A stretch of DNA of 64,000 nt from Coprinellus micaceus (Eukaryota > Basidiomycota > Agaricomycetes > Agaricales > Psathyrellaceae), in NCBI GenBank assembly GCA_951394405.1, contig OX596334.1:2976001-3040000 (forward strand), read 5' to 3'. The notes under the pieces were generated by a model, which was not told where the DNA came from, did no database searches, and saw only the letters and a list, made by a program, of their open reading frames with translations. This document shows, piece after piece, positions 57,929 to 64,000 of the stretch; the stretch's first letter is position 1, and each line of letters begins with the position of its first letter. The translations under genes and the position numbers were made by a program.

Positions 57929-60647
57929 CACCTAGGTCACCCAGCTGAGCTGGCTCTAAGCCGGACTCAGCTGGGCTCAGCTGCCTGGCTTAGAGCCGGC
58001 CAGCTGGGTCGCCAGCTGGGCTGGGCTGAGTGCGGGCTCAGCTGTAGGACGCTGGCTGAGCTGTAAATCAGTGAGCTGAGCTGCTCGCTGAGCCCAGCTG
58101 AGCGATGTTCAGCTGAGCTGGAGTGGACTCAGCTTGTGCGGCTGAGCTGGGGGTGCGTGCTCAGCTGCCCTCAGCTGACCTCAGCCAACACATAGCTAGC
58201 TCAGCCCAGTGTCATCGGGCTGAGCCTCACACCCACATAACCCAGCTGAGCTGGTCTATGCGGCTGAGCTGAAGCTGGCTCAGCTCAGCTGAGGTGTGAT
58301 GGTCACATGGTGACAGATGTGACCAATATGTGACACAACAAACAATGACAAACATGACAAACAAACAAATGATGATGGCATACATACACAAATAGATATG
58401 ATGTCATAGATCCAAAATGATGCTCATTTAGATGAGACTATTGATATTCGCATGTGTGATATCATGGTCAATTCTTGTCCGATAAGGGTGATTTTGGTAT
58501 CGTTAGAAAGCGCTTGGCGGCCTCTATCTGGATTTGTATAGTAGGTAATCAAATGAGGTACTGACACATGTCAAATAGTGGTTTTCTCAATACTAGGATT
58601 TGCAAGGACACCATTTGGCTTAGTTTGGTGGAGAATGTGATTAGCAAAACCTTTCCAGCACAAACTGGGTGGACAGGAAGGGCCAGGACTACTGCAGTTT
58701 CAGGAGTATTTGGATAATTAGAAGACAAGTTTCAGTGGTAGAGGCAAGTGAACACATGTAATGTGGTCATCCAGCTTCCTACTACCACCCATAAATCACA
58801 CAAGATCACATCCCCTGATTTTGCTTGACCGCATAGGGTGTTATGTGAGGGCCAGTACCACCATGCAACATGCAACGGTCCCTTACACGCTGGGGTTCAG
58901 ATGTATTTGGGTTATTAGCGAACAGATCTTGACATTGGGGGGTGGCAGACACATGCAGTGTAATCACCCAGCCATATGCTATCACCAATAAATCACACAA
59001 GATCCCCTCATCAAATTTGCCTGACCTCATATGGTGGTGTGCATGGTAGATGCATGCTTGTTCCATGGCATGGGCTTATAAACACACACTCTCAGCTCAC
59101 TTAGAAGGTATTGGGATAGTGACCTCATATGGTATGGACTGCAGCTTTGAGTACCAGACAAGCCCCATGCATTGCAACCAGCTCTGAAATAAGCTGTGCG
59201 AAAACCGATGTATCACTTGTTTGAGGCACCCGCAATAGTTCACACACATTTTGGTCTATGGAATTGGGAGAAGGTCATCCACGAATACAAATGTCAAAAG
59301 ACACCTAAGCAAACAGACCACCCATTGCTATGGAATAGCCCAAACTGTCCATTTGGTACCAGTTGTAACTGAAGTGCAAAGTTGTTCAGCACAACTGCTG
59401 CAAGCTGGCAGTGTTCCTGCTACATCTTGGGCATGTGTGCTCCGTTTTCTTTCCGGTCTTTTGTATTCTGCATCATTTTAAGGCCTGGTTTTTATGTGTA
59501 TGGTGGCCAACTGTCCCACGGTCTCCATCATACTGAATGGGCATGAATATAGCTGTTGCTCATCACTTTTGGCACTTTGAGCTGAATTCAGCAGGACTGG
59601 TGTGCATTTAAGATGGGGGAGATCCTGTAAGAGGTAGTACGGAACACATATAACACTTTCAAATATTTATTTGGCCATCTGGAGTGTCAGGGCAGCATGA
59701 AATGACCTTCGCACTTGCAGATCACGAGGTTTTTACAGTTTTTGGTTGTTTTATGAAGACAGGGGATAGGTAAAAGTGGTATAAGTGGTATTACGGAGAC
59801 TCTGCACCACCCTCACACCGTTTATACAATAACCGGGCATCAGAGAGCAGGCATTGAGATGGAATGGCACTCGCAAGCACCCAAATCATGAGAAATCGAA
59901 GAAAATGCTTATTTTTGACAGCTGTATTGAATGGGTTCTGGAAACGTTACATGCATTGAAAAGCCCCGAATAAGGGCTTTCGAACGGTACCAAAACCATC
60001 CTTATCGGCCAGGAACTGAGTGCAATCAGGCTCATCGCAATCAGCCTGTTTCTTATCTAAATGAGTGTGACATCATCCTGTGCCTGACGATCATGACCTC
60101 ATTGATAGATCTTATCACCATGACATCATAATTATTTTTATTTGATATGATGTCATTATCCAATTTTGCGAGGTGTGACATGGATGTGACAAACATATAC
60201 AAACATACACAAAGCGTGACAGATGTGTGACAGAGGCTCAGCCCTGCGGCTGAGCCAGCTGACCTGAGATGGGCTGAGCCAGCCCTTTCGCAAAATATTT
60301 TACAAATGTTGGGCGTGGTTATCGTTGGCCCAGCTAAGGCTGCTCAGCTAGACTCAGCTGGACTCAGCTGGACGGGCTCAGCTGGGATGTGAGCTGAGCC
60401 CACCTTGCATAAGCTGAGCAACATCTCACCTGGCTCAGCTAGCCGCTCAGCTCACTGATTTACAGCTCAGCCAGCGTCCTACAGCTGAGCCCGCACTCAG
60501 CCCAGCCCAGCTGGCGACCCAGCCCAGCTGGCGACCCAGCCCAGCTGGCGACCCAGCTGGCTGGCGACCCAGCTGGCTGGCTCTAAGCCGGGCAGCTGAG
60601 GCCAGCTGAGTCCGGCTTAGAGCCAGCTCAGCTGGGTGACCTAGGTG
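57929..60647. mobile_element. 2.7-kb non-autonomous element with long inverted repeats
   Basis: It starts CACCTAGGTCACCCAGCTGA and ends with the exact reverse complement. The terminal repeats match perfectly for 46 nt, then imperfectly for several hundred bases, built from many CAGCTGAGC-type units (57950-58290 and 60235-60640). Inner inverted modules (58340-58530 and 59960-60190) extend the symmetry, so the whole looks foldback-like. It is flanked by a 7-bp direct duplication TCTTACC and sits in a Copia integrase frame whose empty site is seen at 33090. No supported ORF lies inside. The source of transposase is unknown. Confidence 0.92.
58735..59090. repeat. Two imperfect direct copies of about 170-200 bp
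   Basis: 58735-58870 and 58940-59060 share an ATAAATCACACAAGATC core and the order CATCCAGC/CACCCAGC, CATAAATCACAC, then TTGCTTGACC/TTGCCTGACC and CATAGGGTG/CATATGGTG. They lie inside the 2.7-kb element. Confidence 0.6.
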
Positions 60648-60910
60648 TCTTACCTGGAAGCGCAGAGGTAGGCAGGCAGTTCCAGACCTTCACCTGGGTG
60701 GCGAGGCAGCGACCCCAGAAGCTAGGAGGCAGCTTGGCCTGGTGGAGCATCGCAGTCACATCCTCTAGCATGACCCGGTTGGCTCGTTCTGCATCACCGT
60801 TCTGTTGAGGACAATTTCGAGTTGTATGGAGTCTGAGAATGCCAGAGTCGTCACAGAACGTGTTGAACTCGGTGGACATGTACTCGCCACCCTTGTCGTC
60901 ATGCAGAGCC
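60648..60910 (-). mobile_element. Copia fragment 3, part b (integrase core)
   Basis: Minus-strand GGEYMSTEFNTFCDDSGILR, QQNGDAERANRVML, FWGRCLATQVKVWN to LPGKT, where the 2.7-kb element entered. It is cut at 60910 by the solo LTR. Confidence 0.88.
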
Positions 60911-61190
60911 TGTTGGAACTTGGTGACTTGGTGACTCCACCCTTATCCATCATGATCTTGCCCTTCATCAGTTATCTTGATCTAATCGGACTTAGTTATC
61001 ATATCTGGATCATCTAGCATCATGTGACCTGATTCCTGTGTATCAACACTCCATGTATTGCCCTGAGGCCCCTTAGTTCAGTACTCTGACCTAGAGGCTT
61101 CAGGTGAGTAGCAGTATGCCCTAATATCATCAGTTCAGTACTCTGACCTAGAGGCTTCAGTGTCCCTGCCCCCAGTTTACACTTTCTACA
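60911..61190 (+). repeat. Solo Copia LTR, plus orientation
   Basis: 280 bp, complete TGTTGGAACT...CTTTCTACA ends, same family as 25615-25922 but in the opposite orientation and slightly shorter. Copia integrase sequence lies on its left and LINE-B on its right; flanking 5-mers differ (GAGCC, AGGCC), so it has no target duplication and marks a recombination junction. Confidence 0.85.
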
Positions 61191-64000
61191 AGGCCTGCAA
61201 GGCACTCGACCCCTCCAGTAGGGGATGTGCGAAACGCCACCACAATCCAGCATGCAGCTTTACGCAGCATGGTGGTTAGAGCTTTGAGGGCGCCAATGTT
61301 CTTGGGTCCCTCGTAATACCAAAGCCTGTGTCCGTACGTTGTGACAGGAAGGATGCAAGCCCAGAACAGGATTCGTTTGTTCTTGGGGGTTAACCCCCAA
61401 GTAGAATTGCCAAGCATTCTCATTGCCATTACAGTGGTGAGTGCTTTGCAGGTGTAGTATCGTACATGCTCCTGGAAAGTGAGCTTCCGGTCAAAGTAGA
61501 AACCCAAGTATCTCCAAAACTTCTTGGGTTTGAGAGGGGTGTCCCCTGTGAAGGGGGCAAACCCAAGGTCAATAGGGCGATCCCAGCCAGAATGCGCCCT
61601 ACTGAAGTGGAACAGCTCGTTCTTGGTATGTTCCATAACCAAGCCTGCTGCTGTAAATAAGTTGAACATAACTGCGTATGCGTGGCGAAGCATCACGCAG
61701 TTCGTTGCGATGTCAGGAGACTGAGCCGTGAAGGATCCGTCGTCCACATAAGATATGAGAGTGGTGCCGAGGCCCCACTCCCTTATGCGATATAGCTTCA
61801 TGATAGGAGCTACGATGAGTGCAGACAGGACTGGGGACAGGGCGGAGCCCTGACCCACCCCCACATCCACATGAAATGGTTCCGAGGTGTAGTTGTTCCA
61901 CACGTAAGATGTGTGTCTCTCCACCAGGTAAGATTTAAAGAAAGCCACCACCCAAGGGTGAAAGCCCATCTTGCGAAGTACCTCGAGTAAAAACTCATGG
62001 TTGATAGGGGGGAAAAACTGAGCAATGTCAAAAGCCAACACGCTTGTATGATACCCCTTGGCCCACCTGTGCGCACTAGGTGTGTCAGGTACAAGCCGGC
62101 ATCTTCGGTGGAGCGCTGACGCACCCCTCCCATCTGATTTGGATTGACAAGATCGTACTTGATCATGTCAAACTGAAAGCGGTTGGAAATCATCTTTTCA
62201 AACAATTTGCCAAGGGTGTTCAGGAGGACGATGGGCCTGAACGCCTTTGGCGTTGAGTAGGACGGTTTGTTCAGTTTAGGGATAATAACCGACACCGAGT
62301 CCTTGAAGTGCTTCAGCCAATGCCCCACCTCCATGCACGCATTGGCCAAATTGAAGATAAGTCGCTCGCACTCCAGTGCGGCGAGGATGTACTTCAGGTG
62401 AGCCCACGTAATGTGGTCAGGCCCTGGAGCAGAGTGTGACAAACACGCTTGGAGTGCCTCACGCAGCTCCAAAGATGAGAATACGGGCCACTCTCAGACA
62501 TCGAGGTCCTCCAGTGGTTCCAATACGCTCGTATTGATCGGACGATCGTTGGCCGCATTGTAGGTGCCATGTAGGGCACCCCAAAGTTGGTCGAGTTCGT
62601 GACAAGGCTCTCCGTTGAATTGGATAGCCTCGCTCGGAGGGTTTTTGTGCTCCTTGATCCAGGACATAAGATCCCAAGGACGCGCATGAGTTTCGGAGAT
62701 ATCTTTGATGCGCTCGTCAAAGAACTCGTGTTTGGTCTTTCTTACAACAGACCGGAATGCACAAAGGGTCTCAGGGGAGTTATCCCCTTGGTATTCATCA
62801 TACACCTTTTGACACTCTTCATCCCACCACTTCTTGGAATGAGGAGTGACAATGTACGCTTCAGAGTGGGCAAGCCAGGCTCTGTTGAATACGTCCACAA
62901 TAGCAGAAGAGAGGGAGTCAATCCCCTCTCTGGTACCGAGGTTGTGTACGCCGTTAAGCGCTGGCAAGTCTTGCATGACTTGCACTAAGAACTCCGTCTC
63001 TGAATCCAACTTGGGTTTCAAGGTAGGGCCTTGGATCCTCTCAACCGCATGGTCAAGGTGGATGACAGAGGTGAGCGGAAGATGATCCGACTCTCCTTGA
63101 AGGGGAAGGTTTCGGAGCGGGGCGCTCGCGATGACCTCTGGAGGGGGAAGGAACACCAGATCTATGACGGACCTGATGTTCTCATCGGCTCGGGACACAA
63201 AAGTAGGCCCGCTATTCTGGGGCGGAGCGTACTCCAAACCCAGAGTAGCAGCAGTGTCCATTAGGAGCACCGCCTTCGCCCGGTGGTGAGTGACTTCGTC
63301 GTCCCACTGGCTCGAGTGACAATTGAAATCCCCTGACATATGATGCAGCTGGGGAAGTCGATGCACACGCTCAGCAATGAGGTCGATTCCTCTGTGCTGG
63401 TCGTCGGAGTAAATGTTCATGAGATGGATAGGTTCATTCCCCACAAAGAGGGAGATGATCATAACATCCCGATTGTCGATAAGGTCTCGACGGTACGTCG
63501 GACGCATAGTGTCCAGACATCTGAAATATAGGTTAAAACCTGAGGCGTTATCCCGGGGGCCACGGCTGGCGCGAGGCACGACCATTGTGGATGACAAGGT
63601 GAGCCAATCACCTTGGAGCCCTCCTTATCCGTAGCTGAGGGGGCATGTCTTATCAATCGCCAGGGCGGCTCTTGGAGAAACAGAACATCGAATTTATTAC
63701 ATTCACGTTCGAGGAATACATTGACAGACTTGTAGTTCTTAGCAACGTTAAAAGTACAGACACGAAGTTTACTGATTAGCGATCTAACCATTAAACAGGA
63801 TGTGACTGAGCGATTTGCCTGCCATGTTGTTGAATAACACGTACCTTGGCATAGAGAGAATCAATCTTGGAATGATCGAAACGAGCGGTCCAGAATTCAC
63901 ACCACCGATCCGTGGCGATGTGACCTTCCTTACGACAGTTAATGCACCTCTGAGTGTGAGGGCAGGCGCTGACCCTTGCAGCATGTCGCATGTGAGCGAT
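61191..64000 (-). mobile_element. LINE-B copy (B4), running off the window
   Basis: Minus strand, from ORF1 knuckles at the window edge (CINCRKEGHIATDRWCEFW at about 63900) through ORF2 starting at ATG 63791 to the RNase H side of RT, where the solo LTR cuts it. ORF2 is broken by a frameshift near 63530, a TGA near 62494 (CGA in B2) and a frameshift near 62070. It contains LFLQEPPWR, SGDFNCHSSQWDDE, FDIAQFFPPINHEF and LISYVDDGSF. Dead copy. Confidence 0.88.

Noticed and set aside
57929..58330. CAGCTGAGC run as a simple microsatellite
   Set aside because: It is bounded by exact terminal repeats and a target duplication, so it is the end of a transposable element, not a free microsatellite.

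Overview
The window looks like the nuclear genome of a filamentous basidiomycete, probably an Agaricomycete (inference). Genes are cut by many GT-AG introns of about 45-65 bp, with two GC-AG introns. Recognisable genes include a YANK-type kinase, Guk1, an Hpt1-type phosphoribosyltransferase, Rpc53, a BIM1-like copper protein and a DUF6589 protein typical of mushroom-forming fungi.

Region 1 (1-15 kb) is gene-dense and mostly host-like. In order: an ICMT-like methyltransferase (+), guanylate kinase (-), a YANK/STK32 kinase (+), a divergent pair of related helical-bundle genes (5.4-8.4 kb), a BIM1-like GPI-anchored protein (-), a purine phosphoribosyltransferase (-) and the Pol III subunit RPC53 (+). 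GUK1/kinase and HPT1/RPC53 share short divergent promoter regions. Introns were placed by hand; for the complete genes every exon phase closes.

Region 2 (16.0-21.93 kb) is an island with two convergent genes, a DUF6589 protein (+) and a RecQ-family helicase (-). A 40-nt perfect inverted repeat brackets them, with one copy touching a 200-N assembly gap. I read it as a candidate mobile element, and it is the most interesting object here.

Region 3 (22.1-64 kb) is a nested retrotransposon cluster. It holds at least two related LINE families (A and B; endonuclease, reverse transcriptase, RNase H, with a zinc-knuckle ORF1), a nearly complete Ty1/Copia element split by a LINE, Copia fragments, a solo LTR, a 72-nt tRNA-like sequence, and a 2.7-kb non-coding inverted-repeat DNA element with a clean target duplication. 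Several insertions keep perfect 15-bp target duplications, so their order can be read: LINE A1 entered the Copia element, LINE A2 entered LINE A3, and the 2.7-kb element entered a Copia fragment. Older copies carry stops that are often CpG to TpG changes.

All gene functions are read from motifs by eye; no database search was run.
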